In this document: positions 1-8,835 of the stretch, one piece after another | Numbering within the stretch: the first letter of the stretch is position 1 | Layout of the letters: every line of letters starts with the position of its first letter | The notes under the pieces: model-generated | Databases searched by the model: none | What the model saw: the letters and a program-made list of their open reading frames with translations, nothing else | Told to the model about the DNA's origin: nothing | Translations under genes and position numbers: made by a program | Assembly: GCF_016807805.1 (NCBI RefSeq) | Contig: NZ_CP063362.1 | Coordinates: 434,001-498,000 of the forward strand | Source of the DNA: Xanthobacter dioxanivorans | GTDB lineage: Bacteria > Pseudomonadota > Alphaproteobacteria > Rhizobiales > Xanthobacteraceae | DNA: 64,000 nucleotides | Reading direction: 5' to 3'

Positions 1-563
1 ACACCGCTCGGCCGACCTGGAAACTCAAGGAAACGGTTGAGTTCTACAGAGATGTCATGGGTCTGAAGCTGATTCATTGCGTGTCGGCGCGGGGGTGGGG
101 CTCCGCCCGGCACCCCGATTTCCTGCACTTCTTCTTTGACAATGGCGCCCGGGGCACCATCGCCTTCTTCTACTATCTCGGCGACGACCAGCCCGAGCAC
201 TTGGTCCACCGGCCCGAGTATGACAGTGACGCGACCCATACCGCATGGCTCGTGGATACCAGGGAAGAACTGATCGCGTGGCGCAAGCGACTCGAAGAGC
301 GCGGTGTCGAAATCATGTACGAGATCGAGCACGAAGTGGTGGAGTCGATCTATTTTCGCGATCCCAACGGATACTACATGGAGATCGGGCGCCCGCTTCG
401 CGACTTCATCGAGCTCGATGCAACCGACGCCGCCCTGACATTGGAAGCCGCCATCAAGGTGGAAGAAGAGATGCGCGCGCGCGGCGAGCGCCTTTCCAAG
501 ATCGAGCCGGTGTGGAACGAGAAGGGCTCCATGCTCGAAGCCCGCTTCGCGGAGGCTTCGTGA
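1..563 (+). CDS. VOC/glyoxalase-family protein, 5' end outside window
   Basis: The reading frame is open from base 3 of the window, giving WKLKETVEFYRDVMGLKLIH before the first internal ATG, so the gene begins upstream. This is the classic start of a vicinal-oxygen-chelate (VOC) module, where a 'fYrdvlGl' helix follows the first strand. A second half-module ends in YFRDPNGYYMEIGRP, whose Glu is the usual metal ligand. After the fold comes a helical tail of about 50 residues. Members are metal-dependent dioxygenases, isomerases or glyoxalases; which reaction applies cannot be told. The stop codon overlaps the next ATG (TGATG), and a flavin monooxygenase follows, so a ring-modifying role is plausible by context only. 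Confidence 0.8.
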   Translation, partial: TARPTWKLKETVEFYRDVMGLKLIHCVSARGWGSARHPDFLHFFFDNGARGTIAFFYYLGDDQPEHLVHRPEYDSDATHTAWLVDTREELIAWRKRLEERGVEIMYEIEHEVVESIYFRDPNGYYMEIGRPLRDFIELDATDAALTLEAAIKVEEEMRARGERLSKIEPVWNEKGSMLEARFAEAS

Positions 564-814
564 TGGTCCGCATCTTCATTCCCAACATTCCCGAATTCAC
601 GCCGGTCTGGGAGAGCGCCCGGGCGGTGACCGGCTGCGTCGTGAAGGAGCCGCTGAACGGCTACTGGCGTATTGAGGCCCCGGACAAGATCACCTTCGGA
701 CGCAAGGCGCTCGGCCTCGGGCCGGCGCTTTGGAACAGCGCACTCACCGGCGGCTTCGTGGGGCGGATCGTGGAATACAGCCGCGACACGATGTGTATCG
801 AAAGCAAGGATTGA
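563..814 (+). CDS. Small conserved-looking protein, 83 aa, unknown function
   Basis: The ATG overlaps the stop codon of the preceding VOC gene and the next gene starts 4 bases after the stop, so translation is coupled on both sides. The product (MVRIFIPNIPEFTPVWESAR... to ...YSRDTMCIESKD) has no signal peptide, membrane segment or familiar motif. Position between a VOC protein and a flavin monooxygenase suggests an accessory subunit of the same oxidation step. That is inference; I do not recognise the family. Confidence 0.6.
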   Translation: MVRIFIPNIPEFTPVWESARAVTGCVVKEPLNGYWRIEAPDKITFGRKALGLGPALWNSALTGGFVGRIVEYSRDTMCIESKD

Positions 815-818
815 CGTT

Positions 819-1966
819 ATGAGGATCATCGTCAATGGCGGCGGTCCGTCGGGCCTGTATCTCGCCATTCTGGCCCGCAAGACTCTGGATGCCGACGTTA
901 CGGTCTTCGAACAGAACCCGAAAGATGCGACGTTCGGCTTCGGCATCGTTCTGGCCGACAGGGGCATGGAGCGCCTGCGGCACGCCGACGAGGAAAGCCA
1001 CGACCGGATACTCGAATCGTGCTTCGTCTCCCGGCACAGGGTCGTCCGGCACATGGGCGAGAGCATCTTCATCGAGGGGGGGGATACGGTGCTGCCATCT
1101 CGCGGCTGCGCTTGCTTCAAATCCTCCAGGAGCGCGCCGCCGACTTGGGCGTCGCCGTTCACTATCAGCACCGCAACGAAAAGCTCTCCGGATCGGACGC
1201 CGACCTCGTCGTGGGCGCCGATGGCGTGAACTCCGTCATCCGCAACGGCAATGCGGAGGCCTTCGGCATGACCAGCTACGCCTTGCGGAGCAAGATGGCC
1301 TGGTATGGCACCCAGGCTCATTTTCCCTATCCCATCCTCAGCTTCCGCAAGACACCATTGGGTTATTTCTGGGCGGTGGGCTACGCTTATACGGAAACGA
1401 TGGGCACGTTCGTCGCGGAATGTGATCCGAGAACCTGGGAGAATGGTTTCAAGGATCTGTCCGACGATGAGCGCACCGCCATGACCGAGGAGATCTTCGC
1501 GGAAGAGCTGGGGGGCAAGGGCGTCGTCACGAACAAGTCCCTGTGGGGGAGTCTGCCGGTCACACGTGTCAAGAACTGGTCCGTCGGCAACACGGCCCTG
1601 ATCGGCGATGCTCTCGTCAGCGCTCATCCGAGCATCGGATCGGGAACGCGCATCGCCATGGAGGACTCCATCGCACTTTGCCAAGCATTACAAGTATATC
1701 CGAACGATATCCCAAAAGCACTTGGCGAGTTCCGCGCACGGCATGAATCCGGAAAGATGAAGATCGTAGCCGCCATGGAGAAGAGCCTGAATTGGTATGA
1801 AGGCATCGGCGACCGGCTCGACGTCTTGAGCCCCACCGAGCTCGTGATGGACTACCTCAATCGCACCGGGCGGATCAGCGAGGAGCGATTGAGAAAAGAG
1901 TACCCGAGTTTCATGGAGAAATATGGCAAATCTTGGCGCGCCTATACAATGGAAAAGGTCGGTTGA
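819..1966 (+). pseudogene. FAD-dependent aromatic hydroxylase, frameshifted
   Basis: The N-terminal part (from ATG 819) has the Rossmann motif GGGPSGLYLAI and an FEQNP strand end typical of class A flavin monooxygenases. The C-terminal part, in another frame, has DADLVVGADGVNSVIR (DG motif) and GDALVSAHPSIGSGTRIAME (second FAD motif). The HPSIGSGT...AMED form is that of salicylyl-CoA 5-hydroxylase and VioD-type enzymes rather than PheA/TfdB. The two halves join only if one G is added to the G8 run at 1076-1083, restoring IEGGGYGAAISRLRLLQILQ. Full length would be about 382 aa. Either the gene is inactive or the run was miscalled. A CoA-thioester substrate is a guess based on the thiolase and enoyl-CoA hydratase nearby. 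Confidence 0.8.
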
Positions 1967-2096
1967 CGCGATTACCCAACTCGCGGCACTGCACAATTCG
2001 TATCGCCGCAGATCCACTTTATACGGGTTCCAGCGATAATTCTGTAACCGTATTCCCGATCAGGTCTGGCTCCCTGCAACGACGACGTTCACTCCA

Positions 2097-2136
2097 TTCC
2101 AGAATGTGCGCTTCACCCATTGCGCCCATTCTGGAA
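2097..2136. promoter_or_regulatory. Inverted repeat TTCCAGAATG-N20-CATTCTGGAA
   Basis: A perfect 10-bp inverted repeat (2097-2106 and 2127-2136) with a 20-base spacer lies about 28 bases upstream of a TATAAT hexamer at 2164-2169. No good -35 box sits at the right distance, so an activator site for the downstream porin gene is a reasonable reading. The rest of the 478-base gap between 1966 and 2445 holds no convincing gene. Confidence 0.4.
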
Positions 2137-2444
2137 CGATGATAGCGTTTCAAAATTAATAGCTATAATAATAGATAGATCGGCGCAAGCCGGCCGGGGG
2201 GAGGTGCAAGGGGCACCATCGGTGCCGCGGAAACGTATTGGCTTCCTCAATAGGAGGGCAGCCTCGAACCTCGGCAGCACCTCGCTTCCTGCGTGCAAGA
2301 CTGGAGGCCAAGGCGTTCGCTTCGAAAGCCATGGCCACGTTCGTATGGTCGCGTATAGCTGAGTCACCAATAAAAATAGATGCGTTCGGGGCACGGCAAT
2401 CACAGCTGACTTCCCTGTTCTTAAAATAAAAGTGGGAGGAATCC

Positions 2445-3656
2445 GTGGGGAAAAATCATCTGCTGGCGGTCGCCAGCACCGGTGTCGCACTTTGTGTCGG
2501 GTCTGCCTCAGCCTACGCCGCAAATGGAAGCCAAGTCCCGGGCTATAGTCCGGCGGCGCTTGGGATGGGTGGCGCCGGCATCGCGAATCCGATGGATTCG
2601 ATGGCCGCCGTCAACAATCCGGCGAGCATGGGGGCGGTTGGCAATCGCGCGGACATCGTCGCCACCGAAATGATGGTCGGCATCCAAACGGAGATCAACG
2701 GCCGAGAATACTCGGATGCTCCGACGGCAACCATGCCCCTTCTCGGCGTAAACTATCAATATAATGAAAACATAACCTTCGGAATATCTTCATACCTTCA
2801 GGGATTTTCCGCCAATTATCATACTCCAATCCCGGAAATTTCGGGGCCATTCGGGACAAGCCCGGTAAAGTCGGCGTTCGGCGCGGCCACGCTTCTACCA
2901 ACCGCGACGTATCAGTTCGCCCCCGGGCACTATATTGGTGTTTCGGCGAAGATTTCATACACTTCGTTGGAGGTGGGGGGCGCGGATGTCTTCAACATCA
3001 TCAGCGGCGGCCGATTTGATGGCAGCGCCTTCGACTGGGGGATGGGGGGCGGGTTCGCGGTCGGCTATCTTGGTACAATTGCCCCGAATCTCCGGCTGGG
3101 CCTGACCTATTCCAGCCCGACCTGGTTTCAGAAGCTTAATGAATTCGCAGCGCTCCTGCCGGATGGCGGCAACGTCAATCTTCCTCAGCAGGCCGGCGTC
3201 GGCCTCGCGTACGATTTCAATCCCCAGCTGACGTTTGCGTTCGATTATGTTTGGATCAACTGGAGCGGGACACAATCTTTTGGCAATGCGACAGCAGTCA
3301 AGATTCCTTTTGGCCAAAAGGATGGCCCCGGCTTCGGCTGGAATGACCAGCATGTTTTCCGATTCGGCGCAAATTACAAAATTAATGATCAAATTCAGGT
3401 CCGCGCAGGATTTTCTCACTCGAATCACGCCATGAGCAGCAATGAGCTCTTCCTATCAACGCTCGCCCCGACATATGCGACCGACACAGTAACCGTTGGA
3501 TTTACTTACAAAATTAACTCAGAATGGGATATTGTTGGCGCCTTTGCGCACGACTTCTATCAGGAGGTTTCGGGGCGCGATCTAGGCACGGGGTATAATG
3601 TTAAAGTTGGAAACGACATTAACTATGTGTCGATCGGATTTGGCAGAAAATTTTGA
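2445..3656 (+). CDS. FadL/TodX-family outer-membrane hydrocarbon transporter
   Basis: Beta-barrel porin of the OMPP1/FadL/TodX family, which moves long-chain fatty acids or aromatic hydrocarbons across the outer membrane. Starts with GTG, preceded at good distance by GGGAGGA (2434-2440). The signal peptide runs to about residue 26 (...SASAYA|ANGSQ). The mature N-terminus has the family's hatch motif (GYSPAALGMGGAGIAN, then NNPASMG), and the C-terminus is a long series of amphipathic strands ending in aromatic-final SIGFGRKF. At 403 aa the length is slightly short but normal. A rho-independent terminator follows at once, so it is transcribed alone. AT content is higher than in its neighbours. 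Confidence 0.9.
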   Translation: MGKNHLLAVASTGVALCVGSASAYAANGSQVPGYSPAALGMGGAGIANPMDSMAAVNNPASMGAVGNRADIVATEMMVGIQTEINGREYSDAPTATMPLLGVNYQYNENITFGISSYLQGFSANYHTPIPEISGPFGTSPVKSAFGAATLLPTATYQFAPGHYIGVSAKISYTSLEVGGADVFNIISGGRFDGSAFDWGMGGGFAVGYLGTIAPNLRLGLTYSSPTWFQKLNEFAALLPDGGNVNLPQQAGVGLAYDFNPQLTFAFDYVWINWSGTQSFGNATAVKIPFGQKDGPGFGWNDQHVFRFGANYKINDQIQVRAGFSHSNHAMSSNELFLSTLAPTYATDTVTVGFTYKINSEWDIVGAFAHDFYQEVSGRDLGTGYNVKVGNDINYVSIGFGRKF

Positions 3657-3678
3657 CTGATAATCGCCCTTGACCTCA

Positions 3679-3714
3679 CAGATCGTGCGCCGGCGGCGTG
3701 CGATCTGCTTTTTT
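3679..3714 (+). terminator. Rho-independent terminator of the FadL gene
   Basis: Stem CAGATCG/CGATCTG (3679-3685 with 3701-3707), extended inward by GC pairs, followed by TTTTTT at 3709-3714, 22 bases after the porin stop. The stretch from here to the thiolase start at 4074 contains nothing I can support. Confidence 0.85.
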
Positions 3715-4073
3715 GCCGCTTAGGTCAGGTCGTGACGGCGGGGCGCGTCAAACGCCCTGATTCGACCGGGAGATGGCGATACGAGCGAATGCTTTTGCTC
3801 TGAATTGGAGGATGGGTGAGACCATGTGCCGGATCTTTGTGCGCGTTGGAGGTGTCCCGTATGGCCGGAGATGTGTCGCCGGCTGCGACCAATCCGTCGC
3901 GGTGAACCAACTGGTTGAACATCGGATTTCCGGGAGCGGGGTCGTTCCACCCCTGCTGCTTCCAAGGCGCTCTGGCGCTGTCGAGCCGCAGCGGAAAACG
4001 TCGAACACCTCCTTTAGCTGTACCGGCGTGCGTGCAGAGGTCTGATTGGAAGCATACGATTTGAGGGGGAGAC

Positions 4074-5233
4074 ATGGCCGAGGCCTATATTGTTGCCGCC
4101 GCGCGCACGGCTGGCGGCCGTCGTAAGGGGCTCTTTCGGGCGTGCACCCCGCGGACCTTGGAGGAATCATCGTGGACGCGCTTCTCGATCGCAGCCACAT
4201 CGACCCCGCGTCCATCGACGACGTGATCGTCGGTTGCGTGACCCAAGCCGGCGAGCAGGCCTTTGCGTTCGGGCGCAACGTGGTCCTCGCTTCGAGACTG
4301 CCCGATAGCGTCCCCGCCGTGACCGTGGATCGGCAATGCGGTTCTTCCCAGCAGGCTCTCCAGTTCGCGGCGCAGGCCGTGATGTCGGGAACTCAGGACA
4401 TCGTCATAGCTGCCGGAGCGGAGAGCATGACCCGCGTGCCCATGGGGTCGAACTATACATTGCACAGCCAGGCCGGGCTCGGCATAGGCCCGTGGAGCCG
4501 CAAAATCCTCGAGCGTTATGGGGTCGGTGAGTTCAGCCAGTTCATCGGCGCGCAGATGATCGCCGACAAATACGGTCTCAGCCGCGGGATGATGGATGAA
4601 TACGCTTTGCGCAGCCACGGGAAGGCCGCAGCCGCCATCCGGAGCGGCGCCTTCAGGGGTGAGATCGTCGCGGTTCCGATAGAGGCGGGCTTGTTTGTCG
4701 AGGACGAAGGCGTGCGCTTCGATGCGTCCATCGATGCCATGGGAACCGTGAAGCCCATAAAGGAAGGCGGCACCATCACGGCCGCCAATGCGAGCCAGAT
4801 GACGGATGGGGCTTCCGGGGTTCTGGTCGTGAGCGAGAAGGCGCTCAAGACGCACAATCTCGCCCCGCTCGCCCGCATCCACACGCTGGCCGTTACTGCG
4901 GGGGATCCGGTGGTGATGTTGGAGGAGCCGATCCGGGCCACCCGCAAGGCCCTGGAGCGCGCGGGCATACATCTCGCCGACATCGATTTGTTCGAGGTCA
5001 ACGAAGCGTTCGCATCCATCCCCATGGCATGGCTCAAGGCGCTCGATGCCGATCCCGAAAAGCTGAACGTGCACGGTGGTGCCATTGCGCTCGGCCACCC
5101 TCTTGGCGCGTCGGGAACCAAGCTTATGACGACCCTCATCCACGCCCTGCGTGCACGCGGCAAGCGGTACGGCCTGCAGACCATGTGCGAAGGCGGCGGT
5201 ATTGCCAACGTGACCATCATCGAGGCGCTGTGA
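4074..5233 (+). pseudogene. Thiolase (acetyl-CoA acyltransferase), frameshifted near start
   Basis: The ATG at 4074, after a GGGGGAGAC ribosome site, begins MAEAYIVAAARTAGGRRKGL, the textbook thiolase N-terminus. The frame then breaks at the GGG run 4138-4140; one more G restores ...LFRGVHPADLGGIIVDAL and the remaining 363 residues are intact. These include the nucleophilic cysteine (VDRQCGSSQQAL), VNEAFA, NVHGGAIALGHPLGASG (His) and the second cysteine (LQTMCEGGGIANV). Full length would be about 386 aa. The enzyme would cleave 3-ketoacyl-CoA at the end of a beta-oxidation-like route. A GTG at 4142 could start a shortened protein lacking the first strand, probably inactive. Confidence 0.85.
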
Positions 5234-5380
5234 CCAGTTTGCTCGGCTAGTCATCCCTCGGCCCCAGTGGGCGCGCGTTCAATTTCTGCTGCTTCGACCG
5301 CCGGGACAGCGGGCCGGGAGCGTGCAACCAAGGCGAGATAGACCTCTGGCGCGATACACAACGGATAAAGACGTGTCGAA

Positions 5381-6610
5381 ATGGAAAAGCATATTGTGAT
5401 CGTAGGCGCCGGCCATGCCGGTGGAACGGTGGCTGCGATGCTTCGGCAACTCGCGCACAAAGGTCGAATTACATTGATCGGCGAAGAGATGCTCGCGCCC
5501 TATCAGCGCCCGCCATTGTCCAAGGATTTCCTTAAGGGTCTGGTGGACATCGAATCTCTGAAACTCAAGCATGACGAATTCTATACGGCGCACGCGATCG
5601 ACCTCAAACTGAACGTCGCGGTTGAGGCCATCGATCCTCTGACGAAGACAGTAAGGTGCCAGACGGGCGAGATCCTTGCCTACGATATCCTGATCATCGC
5701 CACGGGTGCGCGCGCACGCCCATTGGACGTGCCGGGGCACGATCTTGCCGGCATCTTCACCCTGCGCAACGTGGCCGATGCCCAGGCATTACGGCGGGCT
5801 CTCGAGCCGAGCTGCCGATTGGCGATCATCGGTGGTGGCTACGTGGGGCTGGAGGTTGCCGCGTCAGCCCGCGCCCTGGGCGTGGAAGTCACAGTCCTGG
5901 AACGAGATACGAGAGTTCTCGCCCGGGTTGCGAGTCCAGTGCTTTCGGAGTTTTTCATTGAGCAGCATCGCGCTCATGGGGTCGAGATTTTGTGTGGCGT
6001 TAACCTTCTGGGCTTTGAAGGGTGTCAGGGAAAGCTCTCGGGGATCCGCCTGTCGGACGGTCGCCTGATTTCCTGTGATAGTGCCCTGGTCGGCATTGGC
6101 GCTCAGCCCAATGAAGAGATCGCACGTCGGGCCGGGCTCGCATGTCCCGGTGGCATCGAGGTTGACGAGGCCACGCGCACCTCCGATCCCTTCATCTACG
6201 CCATCGGCGACGTCACATTCCGTCCCTTGCCGCTGTATGGCAGCCACAAGTGCCGTGTCGAAAGCGTACCGAGCGCCATCGAGCAGGCAAAACAAGTGGC
6301 TCATGCCATAGTCGGTCGCCCGCCTCCACCTCCGGAGGTGCCGTGGTTCTGGTCGGACCAGTACAATATCAAGCTACAGATTGCAGGTATTGCTATCGGC
6401 GCGGACCAAAACATACTGCGTGGCACGCGTGCAGACGGAAAATTTTCCGTCTTCCATCTTCGTGGGGATCACGTCGTGGCGGTCGAGGCGATCAACTCCA
6501 CTCCGGATTTCATGCTGGGACGGCAATTGATCGCGCGAAAAACCCCGATTTTAGCTAACAATATTAATGACATTTCGAAGCCTCTGAAGGAAACAATATA
6601 TGCGTTTTGA
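5381..6610 (+). CDS. FAD-dependent NAD(P)H:ferredoxin reductase
   Basis: Two-dinucleotide-binding-domain flavoprotein of the class that feeds electrons through a ferredoxin to Rieske dioxygenases or P450s (BphA4, putidaredoxin reductase). Visible are the N-terminal FAD fold (IVIVGAGHAGGTVAAMLRQ), the ATGARA loop, the NAD-binding fold (LAIIGGGYVGLEVAAS, about residue 147), the YAIGDV FAD motif near residue 270 and the C-terminal Reductase_C domain signature PWFWSDQYNIKLQIAG. At 409 aa the length is typical. No ferredoxin, P450 or Rieske oxygenase is in this window, so its partner is elsewhere or lost. Codons are less GC-rich at the C-terminus. Confidence 0.9.
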   Translation: MEKHIVIVGAGHAGGTVAAMLRQLAHKGRITLIGEEMLAPYQRPPLSKDFLKGLVDIESLKLKHDEFYTAHAIDLKLNVAVEAIDPLTKTVRCQTGEILAYDILIIATGARARPLDVPGHDLAGIFTLRNVADAQALRRALEPSCRLAIIGGGYVGLEVAASARALGVEVTVLERDTRVLARVASPVLSEFFIEQHRAHGVEILCGVNLLGFEGCQGKLSGIRLSDGRLISCDSALVGIGAQPNEEIARRAGLACPGGIEVDEATRTSDPFIYAIGDVTFRPLPLYGSHKCRVESVPSAIEQAKQVAHAIVGRPPPPPEVPWFWSDQYNIKLQIAGIAIGADQNILRGTRADGKFSVFHLRGDHVVAVEAINSTPDFMLGRQLIARKTPILANNINDISKPLKETIYAF

Positions 6611-6846
6611 TAGTATAACCCAGGCCGGCGACCAGCTCCTCGCTCTTCAGGCCCAGCAGCTCACGGACCTTCCCGCGCTTCTTGCTGCCAACGGACGGGC
6701 CCAGCCCTTCGCCGTTGACGTCCTCCCGTCGTGCGATGGCCTCCACGATCTCCCGGCTCCCGAGAAACACGCCGACACGACCATTGGGCAACGCGGGCGT
6801 GTCCTTCGAGGAGGGAAACCGCGCGTGCGCCGCATGGCGGGCGGCG
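6611..6846. other. Short gap with an unexplained minus-strand coding-like remnant
   Basis: Between the reductase and the FitB toxin the minus strand carries an open stretch with coding-like composition (GRVGVFLGSREIVEAIARR, then a Gly/Lys-rich segment and ELVAGLGYTIKTHIL). It has no start of its own and I do not recognise it. It sits next to ParB debris and is most likely another fragment of the same mobile region. Confidence 0.3.
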
Positions 6847-7272
6847 TCAGCCGGCAGCCTGCCAAGGGTTGAGGACAGCCAAGCCTGCCGTCTCGAAGGG
6901 TGCGGCGTCACGGGTCGCGACAACGAGGCTGCGGGATGCCGCGATGGCGGCGATGAAGCCGTCGGCCTTGCCGATCGCCGTGCCCCGTTTGCGGGCTTGC
7001 GCCATGAGGCGGGCATAGGCTTCGGAGGCGGCGAGGTCGAACGGCAGCACGCGATCGGCAAAAAGCGGCAACACCTCATCTTCGAGCCGCGCACGGAGCC
7101 TGTCCCGGCGCTTGCCCGCCGGGAGCACGGCAATGCCGAAACGCAGCTCGGCCAAGGTGACTGCCGAGAGATAGAGCGTTTCGATGGCTTGGGCGTCGAT
7201 CCATGCGATGACGCGGGCGTCCGGCACCTTTGTCATCGGCTCCGAAATGACGTTCGTGTCGACGAGGATCAT
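6847..7272 (-). CDS. PIN-domain toxin of a FitAB/VapBC-type module
   Basis: A 141-aa PIN-domain ribonuclease toxin. It opens MILVDTNVISEP, where Asp5 is the first metal ligand; the conserved Glu lies in TLAELRFG, and later acids in GKADGFIAAIA and VATRDAAPF complete the active site. The start ATG overlaps the antitoxin stop (ATGA), the usual coupled arrangement. FitB and VapC toxins cut RNA (often initiator tRNA or rRNA) when the antitoxin is degraded. It ends in NPWQAAG, a common FitB C-terminus. The module stabilises plasmids or islands, which fits the ParB remnant beside it. Confidence 0.92.
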   Translation of the reverse strand: MILVDTNVISEPMTKVPDARVIAWIDAQAIETLYLSAVTLAELRFGIAVLPAGKRRDRLRARLEDEVLPLFADRVLPFDLAASEAYARLMAQARKRGTAIGKADGFIAAIAASRSLVVATRDAAPFETAGLAVLNPWQAAG

Positions 7273-7532
7273 CAGTCGAAGCTGATCGGATCGGCAGGCG
7301 CCTTGTCGCGCGCGATCGCGCTCTCGAAGATGGCCCGTTCCTTGTCGCTGAGCCTTGCCTCGCGGCCGATTTCGGCCGGAAGGGATACGAGCCGGATTCG
7401 CCCTTCCGGTTTTGCCGCCTGTTCCAGAATGTCCCGCACCTCGGCCTCGGTGCTGCGGCCGTGGCGTGCCGCACGCACCTTGAGTGCGCGATGGGTCTCG
7501 GCGGAGCGGTTCCGGATGGTGATGGCCGGCAT
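7272..7532 (-). CDS. FitA-like ribbon-helix-helix antitoxin
   Basis: An 86-aa antitoxin. Residues 1-40 (MPAITIRNRSAETHRALKVR, then AARHGRSTEAEVRDIL) form the ribbon-helix-helix DNA-binding domain; the remainder (GREARLSDKERAIFESA...) is the toxin-wrapping tail. It is upstream of and overlaps the toxin. The pair would repress its own promoter and neutralise the nuclease. Its first codon lies exactly where the ParB homology upstream stops, so it took over or was joined to the truncated parB frame. Confidence 0.9.
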   Translation of the reverse strand: MPAITIRNRSAETHRALKVRAARHGRSTEAEVRDILEQAAKPEGRIRLVSLPAEIGREARLSDKERAIFESAIARDKAPADPISFD

Positions 7533-7535
7533 GAC

Positions 7536-7860
7536 GATCCGCCAGTGCCTTCGCCGGGGCGGCGTCCTCGATGCCGTCCGCATGGCCCGCGAGGTGCGGG
7601 CCATGCGGACGGATGTCGAGGCAATGGGCGTCGACGCCGCGATAGAAGGTCCGCGCGGCGAGGGCATGGGTGACGGCGATCAACGCCATGTCCGGCTGCC
7701 CGCCAAGGGCGAAGCGCAGGCCGAGGGTGCGGTGGCCGTGAGGTCGCGCACGAGAAGGTCGGACAGCGGCTTGCCCACATCCCCGGCGTCCTCGTCATCC
7801 GCGTCATCTTCGACGATCTCGCCATCCTCGGTGACCATGGCCCGGGACAGGAGCTCTACG
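7536..7860 (-). pseudogene. Remnant of a plasmid-type ParB/RepB partition protein
   Basis: Minus-strand fragments match the C-terminal half of the large ParB proteins of alphaproteobacterial plasmids and integrative elements: GKPLSDLLVRDLTA in one frame, continuing HRTLGLRFALGGQPDMALIA, VTHALAARTFYRG and HCLDIRP in the next. The frame change needs one extra G/C at the GG of 7734-7735. Homology ends at the FitA start codon, so the last third is missing, and nothing convincing of the N-terminal ParB/sulfiredoxin-like domain is left upstream. Recognition rests on remembered family motifs, not a search. Confidence 0.65.
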
Positions 7861-8035
7861 CCACCGACGTCAAGGCGCCGCCGGACGAGCTCGACGGCTT
7901 GCCGCCAGCCCTCAGCCCTGAGGAGCAGCGCCAGCAGCAGGAGAGCGAGGCCGCACGGACGGGACGTCTGCTCGCCGAGACGAATACGCGGCCTCTCGTG
8001 ATTTGAAAAATTCTCATGAATAGTTCCGGCGTTTG

Positions 8036-8809
8036 TCATTTATTGCGAAACTGAGGAGCGCGCTTTTCAGCGAAGGCTGCCATTCCTTCCTTTTGATCAA
8101 GGGTTGCAAAAAGGGCTTGGAAGGTCCGGCGCTCGAACAGAAGCCCCTCCGAGAGAGATGTCTCAAAGGCCCGGTTGACGGCTTCCTTGATCGCCATCGT
8201 ATTGATGCGGGATTTTGTCGAGATCGCTTCGGCGACGGCCTGCGCTTCGGCGAGCAGATCCGAAGCGGGTACAACCCTCGAAACCAGCCCGGACCGTTCC
8301 GCCTCCGATGCCTCCATCATCCTGCCTGTCAGGCAGAGATCCATCGCCTTTGCCTTGCCGACGGCACGAACGAGGCGCTGCGTCCCTCCTGCCCCCGGCA
8401 TGACTCCGATCTTCACTTCCGGGAGGCCGAATCTCGCCGTATCCGCAGCAATCACGACATCGCACATCAGCACGACTTCGCAACCGCCACCCAGCGCATA
8501 GCCCGCGACCGCGGCAACGAGAGGTTTGCGCATGCGGGCGACCGCATCCCAGGAGGCGAGGAAATCCTCGATAAATGTCTCCGGATAGGTGCGCTCGCCC
8601 GCCTCCTTGATGTCCGCCCCTGCCGCGAAGGCGCGCTCGGATCCAGTGAGTACCACGCAACCGATATCCGGATCGGCTCCGAACGCGGCGAGGGCGCTCG
8701 CGATCTCCCCCACCATCGCGGCGTTGAGCGCGTTGAGTGCGTCCGGCCGATCTAGGGTGATCCATCCCACCCGGCCAATGACCTTCGTTCGGATGAGTTC
8801 GAATGGCAT
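8036..8809 (-). CDS. Enoyl-CoA hydratase/isomerase (crotonase family)
   Basis: A 257-aa crotonase. It shows the CoA-binding and oxyanion-hole segments [14 protein letters not shown] and [16 protein letters not shown], and the catalytic segment [20 protein letters not shown], whose first Glu is catalytic in hydratases. It would hydrate a 2-enoyl-CoA. It starts at ATG 8809 ([20 protein letters not shown]), 26 bases after a thiolase remnant, so it belonged to a beta-oxidation operon on the minus strand that has since lost its thiolase. Confidence 0.92.
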   Translation of the reverse strand: MPFELIRTKVIGRVGWITLDRPDALNALNAAMVGEIASALAAFGADPDIGCVVLTGSERAFAAGADIKEAGERTYPETFIEDFLASWDAVARMRKPLVAAVAGYALGGGCEVVLMCDVVIAADTARFGLPEVKIGVMPGAGGTQRLVRAVGKAKAMDLCLTGRMMEASEAERSGLVSRVVPASDLLAEAQAVAEAISTKSRINTMAIKEAVNRAFETSLSEGLLFERRTFQALFATLDQKEGMAAFAEKRAPQFRNK

Positions 8810-8835
8810 CGCCCTGCCCTCCTGTTTAGGTGCAT

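Noticed and set aside
3773..4045. Possible 90-aa gene between the FadL terminator and the thiolase
   Set aside because: No ribosome site, no motif, poor codon pattern.
6682..8001. Plus-strand open frame of 439 codons across the FitAB/ParB region
   Set aside because: It is antisense to recognisable FitA, FitB and ParB sequence and encodes Arg/Ser-rich low-information protein; a GC-rich shadow.
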